From: Chionoecetes opilio
Lineage: Eukaryota; Arthropoda; Malacostraca; Decapoda; Majidae
NCBI GenBank assembly: GCA_016584305.1
Contig: JACEEZ010003824.1
Location: 216,001-280,000, forward strand
Reading direction: 5' to 3'
DNA: 64,000 nucleotides
In this document: positions 10,525 to 21,108 of the stretch, one piece after another
Numbering within the stretch: position 1 is the first letter of the stretch
Layout of the letters: each line of letters opens with the position of its first letter
Position numbers and translations under genes: made by a program
Notes under the pieces: model-generated
Told to the model about the DNA's origin: nothing
Seen by the model: only the letters and a program-made list of their open reading frames with translations
The model's database searches: none

Positions 10525-13500
10525 CTGTGGGAGGATGGGAACAGTGAAGCCCGGTGACCCTGGTGCACCCCTGCCTTCCTCACAGCAGCGGCAGGCATTA
10601 TTATTATCATTATATCAGGCGTCTAGAATTGAAATGGCACAAGCGCCACTTTTAAAAAACTGAGAAAAATGCGCTTAAAGTGTAATCTAAGAAATTCAAG
10701 ATATGAAACGGCACAAGCGCCACTTTTTATCAATGAAAAAAATGCACCTAAAGGGTTTTCAAAGTAAATCAGCAACAAAAGAAGATATTAGATTAAACTT
10801 TAAGCGCGTTTTTCTCAGTTTTTTAAAAGTGGCGCTTGTGCCGTTTCAATTCTAGGCGCCTGATATACCCTATGTCCTATATGTACTTTGATACTATGTC
10901 CCCTAATGTGTCTATATTAAGTATTTTTTGTTTTGCTCTAGTACTTAAATTAACTCTTTTTCTTGTCGTTGTTTCTTTTTTGCCTGTATGACTCCGGGTG
11001 ATATTAAAATTATTATTATTATTATGTATAGAGGTATATAGCTATTATCAATTATTTGCTTCAGTACTTAAGTTCATTCCCTCATCTATATATTATGTTG
11101 TTGTTTTTCTTGTATGCCTCCGGGTGAGAATAAAATTATTATTATTATTTTTAGAAAGGTCTCAAAACTTGTCAATTTTCAACATTTTTCAGGGACAGTA
11201 CAAGCATAGCTCTTTTCCTTTATGTTACAACTAGGTAAACACAACACATGCTCCCACCCTACCTGCACCACCCTGTTGTTGGTGTCCCCGGAGCGGTACA
11301 TGGGCGTGGACAGCTTGAGGCCCTTGTAAGTGGTGCCTTGGGCGTTGGAGAACAAGTCCAGAAAGACCTCGCCCTTCTTAAAGTTTGCTGTCCTGAACAA
11401 CACGATGACGACGCGGCCCTCAAAGCGGCCGTCCATGTGGATGTCAAAGAACACTTGCCTTTGTGTTACCTGTGAGAAGGCGACGGTGTTCCCCTGTAGC
11501 AAGGAAAGCAAAGGGTGTGAGGCAAGGCAGACATGACATCTTTGCTTAGTCTATTATATTATGGCAGGGTAGACCAAGAAGTAACGGATTCAAGCTGGAA
11601 AAGTGTAGATCTTAAAAGAAAGTAGGGAGAAACTGGTTCATAAATAGGGTGGTAAATGATTGGGATGGACTCAGTAGACAGGTAGTTAGTGCGGAGTCAT
11701 TAGAGAGATTTAAAAGGAGGCTGGATACATTCATGGATGGGGATGAAAGGTGGATGTAGGTAGTGTTTAAGTAACAGGAACTACCACGTGTAGGTCTCAC
11801 GGCCTCTTGTAGCTTCCTTATTTTCTTATGTTCTTATGTAAAGGTATGAGGCAAAGCAGACATGATATCTTTGCTTAGTCTATTATTATCACTACTCTAC
11901 CTTCGTGTGTCATTCACCCATGGTCTTGTCCACGCGAGTCAGACTCACGATCGCCAGTTTCACCCTCACGGTGCGAGCTTGGAACTCATTATTACCAATC
12001 TTTGGGTAATGCTGGGACCTCACACACCACACACCCCCATCCCCTTGCTCAAGGTGGACAGTAACCGCCTAAATTTCTCGTGGAAAAATCCCCGGGAATG
12101 AGCGGGGCCGGGGATCGAACGCCGGCCACAGAATGTTACCAGTCGCCCTAACCCACCAGTTCAGGTGGTGTGTGTGCGTGTATGCATCATCTCCCAACTT
12201 CATGTCATTTCCAAACAATAAAGTAATGGTATTTAGTCACTATAGGGACCAGAAGCCAATAGTGAGCCTTGTAGAACACAGAAGAAACACAATACAGAGA
12301 GACCAGCCAGAAACAGGCCTACTGGACCCAACACAGCTGCCTGGGTAACTTCTTTACACTACTAGGAAGGAGGAGGAGGAGGAGGAGGAGGAGGAGGAGG
12401 AGGAGGAGGAGGAGGAGGGAGGAGGAGGAGGAGGAGGAGTAGGAGTAGGAGTAGGAGTAGGAGTAGGAGGAGAACTCAGTAGACAGGTGGTTAGTGCAGA
12501 GTCATTAGGGAGCTTTAAAAGGTTAGATAATTTCATGGATGGGGATGAAAAGTGGATGTAGGTAGTGAGTGTTAACGCCTTGAGGCCCAGTGCATAATTT
12601 CCATTGTAATTTGACCACCATTAGATGATTTTTAATGGATATAAGCAATGTTTTTTATAGATATGACCTGTTTAGTATCCTTGTTCACTAGCTGATTTGG
12701 TTTATTTAGTTACTTTTTGTAATTCTATGGCTAACGACAGAAACAAATTTTATAGGAAAGGAAAGATCTGGGCGTGAAGGGGTTAAGTAAGTAACAGGAA
12801 CTACCTCGTGTAGATTTCGCGGCCTCTTGTAGCTTCCTTATTTTCTTATGTTCTTATAACTGAAACCAAGACAAGATTAGCTTGACTCACCGACATTAGA
12901 TTTGCATTGGATGGCGGTGCCTTTGTGGTGTAGGTGTGCACAAAGATCTTGTCGCCCTGCACACTGACCGGGGCGAAGATCTGTTCATTATCTTTGTTGC
13001 GCTTCACGGCATAGATGTTCTTGGTGACCAGCAGCTTCTGACGCAGGACCTAAGGGACGGGTGAGACAAAGGAGACCATCTTGACATGAACAGAACACAC
13101 TGTATTATTCCAGATGAACACCGAATTCACTTTGGTGGCCGAAAAAAAAAATTCTCGTAAGTTTTGATGTGTTTTGAAATAATCTGTTAACCGTTCAGTC
13201 GCAATTTTTTATTATTTTCATTTTTTTATAGTTACGTAAAGGTTAGGTATAGATTAGGTTAGGCAAAGGTTCGGTTAGGTTCAATTTTCTGTTTTCATTG
13301 TTGTTGAAAAAAGAAGAAGTTATTTGCGACAGAAACGGTTAGCAGATTAATTCAAAACACGTCAAAACTTACAAGAAAAAAATAGTTTAGTCCACCCAAG
13401 GAGGTTCGGTGTTCGTCTGGAATACTACCGAAAACACAATAACAGAAACATTATGATCTGAACTCTCTCGCGCTCCAATAATTTTCTTCAATTATTTGTT

Positions 13501-16500
13501 CTAATGCCTGGTCTGTTGGCAGCATTTGTGGCCTCTCTGCACAGCTTGCTCAGTAGGCAGCTGTCTTCACGTAGAAACTCATAAATAGGCACATGTTATA
13601 CGTCACTAGATTCACAAGGAATTGAATATCAGGTGATTGCATAAAAAATCCATTATAAAATCAATGTGATGCATTTTTTTATACGAATATAAACCTTAAG
13701 AAATAAGACAAAAATTCCCAACATCGTAGCTCAAAACTTCTACGTGAAAATGTTACGCTCTTCACTTCATTGCAACCGTCTTGTTGTGAGCTTAACAATG
13801 GTGGTGTTGCCATTCTGATGCGTGAATCAGATTTCAGGAAAATGAATGAAAACTGACACCATGATATCCCCGCTGCTTGAGTCCAGGCGCCCCCCGTCAC
13901 TGTCCACACTCTCTGGGTATTCTGCATCACTGTCAGTCGTGGTCTCACTGTGTACTTTTATTTTAGACATGTCTAATTTCTTATCTGCTGAGAATTCCCT
14001 GAAATATGTTACCATATTCCCTATTACACCACCACCAATTAACTTTGCACAAACACAACTTGCATAGAAAATGTAGGCCACGAGTACGGCAACAGTTATC
14101 CTATGTACGGGAAACAAGCTGCACAGACATGGAGACCGTGCGCCCACAGCCTGCCTGGCGGGCAAATACTGACACACTTATCTTGCAGGCAGCCTAGTGT
14201 GGGAATGTTATTGTGGACGTTACTAATGCATTCATTTTATAACACTGATGCAAATCTTTGACCTGCCAAAAAGTGACGCACTTACACCAGAAGCTTTTTT
14301 TTCTAAGAATTCAAACAAGTTTTTCAACACATTTGTGCGTCAGGTGATGTTTGGCATGAAGACATTGTGAGGCACCCGAGCCTTCCGTGCACAGGAGTGT
14401 TAATGTCTAAGTAGATATGATCAGTACACTCACATCCAGGCTGACGGGTCCGTCGTCCAGGGACAAGGGTGGTGACGAGGGCCGGCTGTTCTTGTGCTCC
14501 AGCCACACCCGGGCCGCGGCCTGCACCTCCGCCGCCCTGGCCAAGGCCCGGGTCATGCGGCACGCTGAGGACGCCTCCACCACCTGCGCCTCCGCCTCCT
14601 CCACGTCCAGCACCTGCAGAGGGGAGGGAGGTGGGGGTCAGGTGTCCTGCATCTCTGTGGAGAAAACAATGACTCTGTGCCCCTTGGTCATTCTTGTTGA
14701 CTATCCTAAACTTGATACTTGATAACCTTGATAGGCAACATATCTGGATTTTAAATGAGTATTACTTAAAACTTATCACTTGTTGTATCATAAGGAAAAT
14801 AAATCAATGCTGCAGACAAGGAACAATTGAAGGCTCTTCTGTGACGGCCATCCACTCGGCAGCGGATCAGAGACGGACAGAAGAACATGCTGCATCCCTG
14901 CTCCCCTGCCACCTGTCCCAGCCTCTGTGGCTCACCTGCTCCCCCCTGCCACCCGTCCCCGCCTCTGTGGCTCACCTGCTCCCCCCTGCCACCCGTCCCC
15001 GCCTCTGTGGCTCACCTGCTCCCCCCTGCCACCCGTCCCCGCCTCTGTGGTTCACCTGCTCCCCCCTGCCACCCGTCCCTGCCTCTGTGGCTCACCTGCT
15101 CCTGGACCTTCTTGGCCTTGGCCTTGAGCTGCCGCACCTCCTCGGCCATGCGGTCAATGGCCACCTTCAGCTTGTCCTGCTGGGTCTCCATGGTGTTGTG
15201 CAGGTCCTGCAGGGCCAGCACCGTGCGCTCGGACTCCTCCACCTGGGCCTGCTTGAGGTGCACGATGGCCTCCCCGGCGGGCAGCCTCTCGGGGCAGTCG
15301 TCGGAGTGGGTGCAGCTGCGGCACTGGAAGGCGTGGCAGCTGGAGCACCACCACAGCACCGGGTAGTGGTGGCGCACACACGTCTCTCCGATCACCCCCG
15401 CCTCATTCACCTCCTCAATCTCTGCCTCCGCTGTCAGAGGGGGGGGAGGGTGGCGTGCTATTGGTAAGACTCCTTGAAGAAGTGCACTGGCACATTCGAG
15501 GGGGGGGGGGTCGTCCCCTTCCCCCCCTAAAATGTGGAATATATCATGTACTGCCTGTTTCCAAGTGATATTTCATACAGGAACATTTGCATCCACATAT
15601 ACAAGAAGGTAAATTTTTGTGTGTGATGCCAATGATGGTTTGTTGTTGTTTTGGCTTCTGATTCATTACTGTTCATGCTAAAAAAGATATACTGTACTAC
15701 AATCCTACTTGACACTTCAGTGCAGTATACTATACTAGAGTAAGCTAGGCTATCTGGTAACTTGGCCCCCTAAAACACTTTTCCCAAGATCTCCTAGTCC
15801 TAGTAAGTGCTATAAGGCAAAGATCTACCAATCAAGACTTTGAGCCTGAATGATCTACCAATTAGCCTAAATTCCGTGCTTCTTCAGGACATATCAGAAT
15901 TACACTTCAATACAATTACAATACAATCACTGAAACAGTTCTTAATAAAAATGTAGTTCAGTGTTTAGTGTAGTTTACTCGAAGTGCAAAAGAAGTGACA
16001 GCGCTAGACATCTGGTGGCGCTAGCTTTGAAAGTTCCCCATTGCAATCACTCAAACACTGTCTTGACTCTTGTATTTGGAGAGGGACTGTTATTATTAGG
16101 TGGACTACAGGACATGCCTAGAACACTGGACAGGGTACATGCAGTGGTGCTAAAAGACCCCCGCCCCTCCCTACCTGCCGCGGCCACTGCACAGGTCTGC
16201 TCCAGGGCCCGCGCCAGCCTCATGATGGTGTAGGAGACGGGGATGTGCGCCACAGCCGTCACCTGAGGGTCGACAACACCGTCATTACATTATCGCTGCA
16301 GCACAACAGCTCACAAGGCACACTGTCAACGCCACCGTGGTCCTGTGCTCACAACCCCACCGTCTGTGATATCAACATTTGATTGACATTTGATATTTTG
16401 TTATAAGGAAAACAACACTAAGTTTACCCCTTGAGACCCACAATGTATTTTCCATTGTTACTTGGGGGTAGTATTGGTACTAAAAAAACCTGTCTACCTT

Positions 16501-18828
16501 GCAACACCAAGCACACTACTCCCCCTTGACACACAGCCACACCTTCCCACCTTGAGGGGGCGGCGGCATTCCGGACAGTTGCGGTCGCCGGCGGGGCGTG
16601 TGAGGATGGTCTCCAGGCAGGGGGTGCAGACGGTGTGGCCGCAGCGCAGGGTGCGGGGAGCGTGCGCCTCCTCAAACTGCTCAAAGCATATGGGGCAGTT
16701 GACCTCCCGCTCCTGGGGCACATCTGCGGGCAAGACCAGACAACAACATTAGGCTGTGAGGATGATGAAATTAACCCCTTCACGCCCAGCTCTTTCCTTT
16801 TACAATATATAAAATGGTCTGTTGTTAGCCATAATATTACGAAAAGTAACTTAATATACCTACCAAATTAGCTAGTGTTCAAGGATACTAAACAGGTCAC
16901 ATCTATAAAATATTGCTTATATGCTTCTTTTTTTAAGCTATGGGTTTCCGGAAAATAAAACTATCTCCATTAAAAAAAAAGCACCTATTTTAGGCCAGGA
17001 AAAATTAGTCGGTGTCTCTGAAAACGACCGTGAAGTCCTCGTCCATTATTACCTCCATTTTTACCGAAACTGCATATTAACCGACATGAATGTGTCTTGG
17101 GGGACCTAAGTTAGGAGTCGAGGTCGCGTGCACGGCGATTGCGTCCCGGCGTGACAGTCTGGCGTCTTGGCCACAATGCCGCGGGCCGTGGCTGGGGATA
17201 CGGGCCCGTACCTCTGGCCACCCCTGGCTACCCGTACACACAGCACAATACACCAGACAGTTTGGTCCCTATGCTAGCAGGGTGCTGGGAACCGCAATGA
17301 CATCTGTAAGTATTGTTTTTGATGCTAAAGCCATTCCAGCCTCCCTCCCTCCAGCAGAACACAGGCAAAGCACAGAAAAATGACCGTCAATTTATAGTTT
17401 CACCCAACCAACGATTTTCTGATGCGCCTTATGTTTTTCTGGTGTGTTTTTATGTGTTTTGAATGAATCTGCTAACCATTTCTGTTGCATTTTTTTTTTT
17501 TTTTTTTTTTTTTTTTGCAAAACTGACAAATAAAAAAATAAAAAAATGAACCTAAACCTAACCTAACCTTTACCTGTACCTAACCTATATAACCTATAAT
17601 ACCTAACCTAAAGGTTACTTAATACCTAGGTAACCTTTACCTAACAAAAAAAACAAAAAACAACTAACCTTTATCTACCTTTAAAAAAAAAAAAAAAAAA
17701 TTGCGACAGAAACGGTTAGCAGATTCATTCAAAACAATAAAAACACATCAGAAAAACATAAGGCGCATCAGAAAATCGTTGGTTGGGTGAAACTATAAAT
17801 TATCCAAAATGACCAGAGAAAATAAGAAGAAAAAAAAAAGAAACTAAAATATAGAATAAGAGAAGACAACTAGATCCTTAAAGGGAAAATCTTCAGAGCA
17901 AGGGCTCCAATTGCAACAAGGGCTCCACGCCAAGCTGACCCAAAGGTTGGCTCTACGTGTTATACTTACTGTCCTTAACACATCTGTTTAGATTTTAATG
18001 AGTGCCGATCCTTACTTTGCCTACATGGCAGATATTAAATTTCAGGTTCTTGAGAAAAACTAAGTCCAGCGAGATGCGACAGATTAGGTTAGAGTAGGTC
18101 AGGTCAGGTCAGGTTAGTGCACAGCACGAGGGGCTCGAGGAGGGGTGCTAGGTTAGGTCTGTAGAGTTTTGTCATCTTTAGAATAAAGGCTCAACCTCCT
18201 ATCTTCTTCTTCTTCTTCTTCTAGCCAACAAGCTTGGGGACATGGTGGAAACCGGAGTTTTTGGGCGGGGGAGCACACACATAAGGGAAATATGGCCCCA
18301 ATAGTATGAACTAGGGAAATTTCCCTAGTTTATTTATTTTTTAGCGGGGGCCATATATCCCTTATGTGTGTGCTCCCCCACCCAAAACCCGGTTTCCCAC
18401 CATATCCCCAAGCTTGTTGGCTATAAGAAGAAGAAGAAGATAGGGGGTGGAGCCTTTGTTCTTAAGATTTACCTGAATTTTTGCCATCAATGTGGAACAA
18501 AAGACAAGGCATTATTAAGCAGCAGCAACAGTAACAACAGCAGCAGTAACAAAGTCAAACAAAATAGTAGACAACATAGCAAACCCAACACATGGGTGTC
18601 GTTACAGGAAGGCAACACCCCCAACAACATCACCTGATCTGAACTACACTGCACCGCGGCCACGCTCCTCAGGGCCGCGTGGCACTGTCACTCACCCGGC
18701 GCGGCACTCATCACGTTGTCCTCGGCCACTGTCTGCAGGTGGTTGATGCCCGCCATGACCTGCATCGCCAGCTGGGTGATGCGTGACGAGATCTCCTCCG
18801 GCCTGGGTGGCTGGCCCGCTGCCTCCAT
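10204..18828 (-). CDS. RING / B-box / coiled-coil / cyclophilin-like protein (TRIM-Cyp-like), 8 exons
   Basis: Minus-strand gene with exons 18828-18696, 16723-16551, 16262-16175, 15430-15096, 14613-14434, 13049-12891, 11493-11263 and 10524-10204. All boundaries are GT-AG, all phases agree, and the coding sum is 1620 bp (539 residues plus stop). Order: short helical N-terminus; C3HC4 RING (CPIC ... CGHTVC ... CPECRR) at about residues 50-98; B-box-like Cys/His cluster (CVRHH ... CSSC ... CRSC) at about 145-175; long coiled coil to about 280; a linker; then from about 360 a cyclophilin-like domain (VFFDIHMDG, GRVVIVLF, TTYKG, GFGKVLSG, GDCGYV). RING proteins of this kind are ubiquitin E3 ligases. 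The cyclophilin-like part lacks the usual FHR/QGG active-site residues, so it is probably a binding module without isomerase activity. The nearest known design is primate TRIM5-CypA. No symbol is assigned. Confidence 0.85.
10612..10867. mobile_element. palindromic MITE (family I), copy 1, intron 7
   Basis: Ends TATCAGGCG and CGCCTGATA. Arms share GGCACAAGCGCCACTTTT and its complement. Second copy at 54717-54971. Confidence 0.8.
11263..11493 (-). CDS. TRIM-like exon 7, N-half of cyclophilin-like domain
   Basis: VFFDIHMDGRFEGRVVIVLF aligns with the first two strands of cyclophilins (VFFDI.IGG...GRI.IELF). TTYKGLKLSTPMYRSGD occupies the place of the YKGxxFHRVIPGFMxQGGD segment, without the catalytic Arg and Gln. 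Confidence 0.82.
11563..11837 (+). mobile_element. LINE 3' tail (family D), copy 1
   Basis: Contains AACGGATTCAAGCTGGAAAA, a WDGLSRQV-type C-terminus of a reverse transcriptase and CCTCTTGTAGCTTCCTTATT, ending in TTCTTATG repeats. The family recurs about ten times in this window, always 5'-truncated. Confidence 0.8.
11911..12165 (-). mobile_element. SINE family B, copy 1 (minus)
   Basis: Reverse complement of 36601-36860. The B-box-like CGTTCGATCCCCGGC lies near the minus-strand head, and the body has GCTGGGACCACACAC-like words. tRNA-derived SINE. Confidence 0.75.
12365..12470. repeat. (GGA)n microsatellite grading to (GTAGGA)n
   Basis: About 100 bp of AGG triplets with AGTAGG hexamers at the right end, lying at the 5' truncation point of the next LINE tail. 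Confidence 0.95.
12473..12857 (+). mobile_element. LINE tail (family D), copy 2, split by a MITE
   Basis: The tail runs up to the word before TTAA at 12572 and resumes after TTAA at 12786 with GTAACAGGAACTACCTCGTG. The uninterrupted form is seen at 59140-59165. Confidence 0.8.
12572..12786. mobile_element. TTAA MITE (family E), copy 2, inside a LINE tail
   Basis: TTAACGCCTTGAGGCCC ... GAAGGGGTTAA. Exact insertion at a TTAA that is single in the empty sites, showing TTAA target duplication. Confidence 0.85.
12891..13049 (-). CDS. TRIM-like exon 6, linker
   Basis: 53 codons, phase 0-0, with VLRQKLLVTKNIYAVKR and VQGDKIFVHTYT. No recognised domain. Clean splice sites and an open frame in phase with both neighbours support it. 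Confidence 0.75.
13105..13425. repeat. foldback element (family M), copy 1
   Basis: Ends TTCCAGATGAACACCGAA and TTCGGTGTTCGTCTGGAA. Arms include GCTAACCGTTTCTGTCGCAA-like words in opposite orientation. The centre has GGTTAGG words. Lies in TRIM-like intron 5. Confidence 0.8.
13426..14433. other. rest of TRIM-like intron 5
   Basis: No repeat family recognised. A minus-strand open stretch at 13850-14080 is acidic, with Asp/Ser runs, but has no supported splice context. Confidence 0.35.
14434..14613 (-). CDS. TRIM-like exon 5, end of coiled coil
   Basis: Ala/Glu/Arg-rich helix (VLDVEEAEAQVVEA ...) then a Ser/Pro linker. 60 codons, phase 0-0. Acceptor CTGCAG, donor GAT|GTGAGT. Confidence 0.8.
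14931..15095. repeat. 40-bp tandem array starting at the exon 4 donor
   Basis: Four full units plus part, each reading on the minus strand GGAGCAG|GTGAGCCACAGAGG (one GTGAAC) followed by a G-rich segment. The word GAGCAG|GTGAG is the real exon 4 end, so each unit repeats the splice junction. Confidence 0.92.
15096..15430 (-). CDS. TRIM-like exon 4, B-box and coiled coil
   Basis: Cys/His cluster CVRHHYPVLWWCSSCHAFQC followed by RSCTHSDDC, then a heptad-rich helix ending KAKKVQEQ. The donor CAG|GTGAGC starts the 40-bp tandem array at 14931-15095. Confidence 0.88.
15838..16045. repeat. solo arm of the 22.1-23.2 kb palindrome family
   Basis: Shares GGACATATCAGAATTAC and CTGAAACAGTTCTTAATAAA with both arms of that element. 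Lies in TRIM-like intron 3. Confidence 0.7.
16175..16262 (-). CDS. TRIM-like exon 3
   Basis: Encodes VTAVAHIPVSYTIMRLARAL and a Cys/Ala-rich end. The VxxIPxNxxL-like pattern is usual just after TRIM RING fingers. Phase 0 to 1. Confidence 0.8.
16423..16490. mobile_element. TTAA MITE fragment (family E)
   Basis: Only the CCCCTTGAGACCCA end and about 60 bp are kept. Confidence 0.6.
16551..16723 (-). CDS. TRIM-like exon 2, RING finger
   Basis: C3HC4 RING: NCPICFEQF, then RCGHTVCTPC, then NCPECRRPLK. Acceptor CCCGCAG, donor AAG|GTGGGA. All eight zinc ligands are present. Confidence 0.92.
16771..16922. mobile_element. TTAA MITE fragment (family E)
   Basis: TTAACCCCTTCACGCCCAG through GGATACTAAACAGGTCA. 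The other end is replaced by a family O arm. Confidence 0.7.
16926..17075. repeat. solo arm of foldback family O
   Basis: AAAATAAAACTATCTCCATT and GTCGGTGTCTCTGAAAACGA as in 21820-21930. Confidence 0.7.
17076..17379. other. unassigned intron 1 sequence
   Basis: GC-rich, no supported feature. Confidence 0.3.
17380..17810. repeat. foldback element (family M relative)
   Basis: Ends ATAGTTTCACCCAACCAACG and its complement. Arms share TGAATCTGCTAACC with family M. Poly(T)/poly(A) and CCTAACC words are in the centre. Confidence 0.8.
18182..18464. repeat. near-perfect palindromic MITE
   Basis: Arms carry CCAACAAGCTTGGGG and CATAAGGGA words in opposite orientation, with almost no loop (centre near 18325). 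(CTT)n lies in one arm and (GAA)n in the other. In TRIM-like intron 1. Confidence 0.85.
18696..18828 (-). CDS. TRIM-like exon 1 (start codon)
   Basis: ATG at 18828 begins MEAAGQPPRPEE, followed by a short amphipathic helix. Ends CCG G|GTGAGTG, phase 1. A CA microsatellite lies a few bases 5' of the ATG. Confidence 0.8.
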
Positions 18829-19370
18829 GTTGTCCCGCCAAGCACACACACACACACACGCACACACACACAGGCAGGGGAAATTTTGTTGCCCGCATTA
18901 TCGTACCTACCCACCAAAACTTTCGTATTTTCAGATAGATTCTCGTACAACCTTACCGTAGATAACACTAAAGTCGCCAGGACAACGATTTTTTTTTTTT
19001 TTACAGACGTTGGTGGCGTTAATACTTAGATTTCTACATCCATGATTTCAGGAAAGTTAGAAGGGACTATCTACCTAGCTGGAGAGTCTGTGTCATTTTG
19101 TGTCTTCATCTGTGTCATAGTATGGCTATGAATGAACAAATTACAAAAATAAAACCGAGTGGCGACGTTGGTAACGGGCTACATTAAAGTCGCCATTTTA
19201 TGTTAAAGTAATCGTCCAGACCATTTCATCATTCCTGATTTGATGTAGTTACCTAGAGTATAGCCATTATCGAGTGTATAAACACCGTGCCCTTTAACTC
19301 TTTCTGAATGTCTGCCCCTGAGCTTGCGGCAACCCAGCGGCAAACCTCGAGTCGGTGCGCGGGAGATTTT
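18829..19370. other. 5' region upstream of the TRIM-like gene
   Basis: Probable 5' UTR/promoter side of the minus-strand gene. Begins with a CA microsatellite (18841-18871). No clear TATA box or initiator can be assigned. Confidence 0.35.
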
Positions 19371-19622
19371 GTTTGTTTGTTTGTTTAGCGGATAACAGAG
19401 CCATAGTGATCTACCGCTGCAGCTTTTTAGTGTTGGCCGAAGCCACCACCCCGGGAGGGGGGTCACAAACTCCCGGCTAACACCCGGTACCCATTCACTG
19501 CTGGGTGGACAGGGGCTCGGGTTTTCAGAAAGACCACCCATCTATCTTCGCTCCGCCCGAGGATCGAACCCGGGACTCCTCGGTTGTGAGCCGAGCGTGC
19601 TAACCACTACACTACGGAGTAG
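19371..19622 (-). mobile_element. tRNA-Val-derived SINE, copy 2
   Basis: Same structure as 2751-3005. The tRNA-like head lies at 19551-19619 with anticodon CAC, and the AAAC tail at the left end. Confidence 0.85.
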
Positions 19623-19685
19623 CTACCCCAGAGAGAAAACTGAATCGCTGAACTTTTTTGTGTACGGCGTAAAGTAGCGTTTTGT

Positions 19686-19855
19686 AGCTTACAGAATGCC
19701 TTAGTGAACGCACCCCTGTATCGTACAGAATGCCTTAGTGAACGCACCCCTGTATCGTACAGAATGCCTTAGTGAACGCACCCCTGTATCGTACAGAATG
19801 CCTTAGTGAACGCACCCCTGTATCGTACAGAATACCTTAGTGAACGCACCCCTAC
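19686..19855. repeat. 34-bp tandem array, five copies
   Basis: Unit GTACAGAATGCCTTAGTGAA plus CGCACCCCTGTATC. The copies are almost identical. Confidence 0.93.
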
Positions 19856-19919
19856 CGTAGCTGTGTCAGGTTTGTGGAGCCCTTCAAATTAACATCTAGC
19901 TAAAAGGGGGTAGTACACT

Positions 19920-20433
19920 ACAAAATTATCGTACAATTACGATAATTATCGTACAGTTAACCTCGCTGCACACATGGCACACAACACAGGCCTAGACACA
20001 CTTGCCACCGTCTTATAGGTGTTATTTTGTACCATTTCTTACCATGGCTAATTATTCTTAATTTTCTTGTATCTGTATGGGTTTTTTATCCATGGTTTTC
20101 TGCCAATAACTACTCTATAGGCTTGTATTTTCCCGTCCAGGGAGGCCACTCCTTGGGATTTTGTTCAAGATCTTGGGATTTGGGCCATGACCTTGGGATA
20201 TTTTTTGTCTATCTTGGGATTGTTGGGGATTATTCAAGTATCTATCCAGTAGTTTATCTCAAGGTTAGCTTGTGTACCTTATTTAGGATTCAGTTTCAAT
20301 GTTTTTTAAAGACCTTGGGATATTTTTGTCTATCTTGGGATATTTTTGGGGTGAGTCTTGGGATTCCTGAAAATGTTGAGTGGCAAACCAGAATGTAAAC
20401 AACAACAAAGACTTGAACCGAGGCCGCGGGAAC
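19920..20433 (+). promoter_or_regulatory. 5' flank of the THAP gene
   Basis: Homologous in inverted orientation to 1906-2420. Begins with AATTATCGTACAATTACGAT, an AT-rich palindrome kept in both copies, then repeated TTGGGATATTTTTGTCTATC words. Retention in both duplicates suggests it carries the promoter and 5' UTR; this is inference. Confidence 0.45.
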
Positions 20434-20944
20434 ATGGCGGGCTACGTCTGTGCCGTGGCGGATTGCACGTCAAATTTCACCTTGACCCCAGACCAACACC
20501 CATTCATGAAGGAGGTGCAGGGCTGGGCCAGATTCCCACCCACTAAGAAAGATGGAAAACGGCGCAGGTTGTGGGAGAGGCGGTGCAGAAGAGGCGACCA
20601 GTGGCGGGCAGGCAGGGAGCATGTCGTGTGCTCCAGACACTTCCTGGCCTGGGACCACAACAGACCGTCTCCCAGGCACCCAGACCCCGTGCTGTTTGGT
20701 TATAATGGCTGGGGGAAGAATGGCTCACACTCCACCATTGTAAAGAACACCCCAGAGCAGAATGTTGAGCCGTGCAGTGTGGATGCCGACACGACCCCTA
20801 GTGACGGCCAGACTGAGCGGGACGATAGCCAGCCTGTTTTGCTGTGTGAGGCTGAGGACAGTATGCCAGGGAGTGCAGGGGTTCAGGACGGGAGTGAAGG
20901 GGAAGTCTGCTCCGATGAACACAAACCAGCATCGCCAAACACAG
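20434..20944 (+). CDS. THAP zinc-finger exon
   Basis: ATG at 20434 in a GGGAACATGG context. Residues 1-95 or so form a THAP domain: MAGYVCAVADC, a basic middle KKDGKRRRLWERR, then EHVVCSRHF and a PDPVLF motif in the place of the AVPTIF box. The C2CH ligands are visible. About 75 residues of polar, acidic tail follow before the donor CACAG|GTGGGT (phase 1). THAP domains bind DNA, and in many invertebrates they are joined to PIF/Harbinger-type DDE_Tnp_4 domains. Such a domain lies 5.6 kb downstream on the same strand, so the two are probably one gene. Direct joining to 26514 would break the frame, so at least one unrecognised exon or another acceptor is needed. Confidence 0.75.
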
Positions 20945-21108
20945 GTGGGTTGTACAAGTGGTTACAGTGTTTTCCGGATATATTTTACGTTATCCACATA
21001 ATATACTATCAGTACAAAACTAGTTGCCATTTTCTCCGCCCTAAACTCTGCGTTCCCGACGGGTCCCCAGGTGTGTTATGGAGGGGGAACAACTGCAAAA
21101 TGGGTAAA

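Noticed and set aside
13827..14177. minus-strand open stretch with acidic DSDAEYPESVDSD-like reading
   Set aside because: It lies in an intron of the TRIM-like gene, whose flanking exons already join in phase; no homology or splice support.
14469..14672. plus-strand Pro/Ala-rich frames over 14.4-15.4 kb
   Set aside because: Antisense shadows of GC-rich TRIM-like exons 4 and 5.
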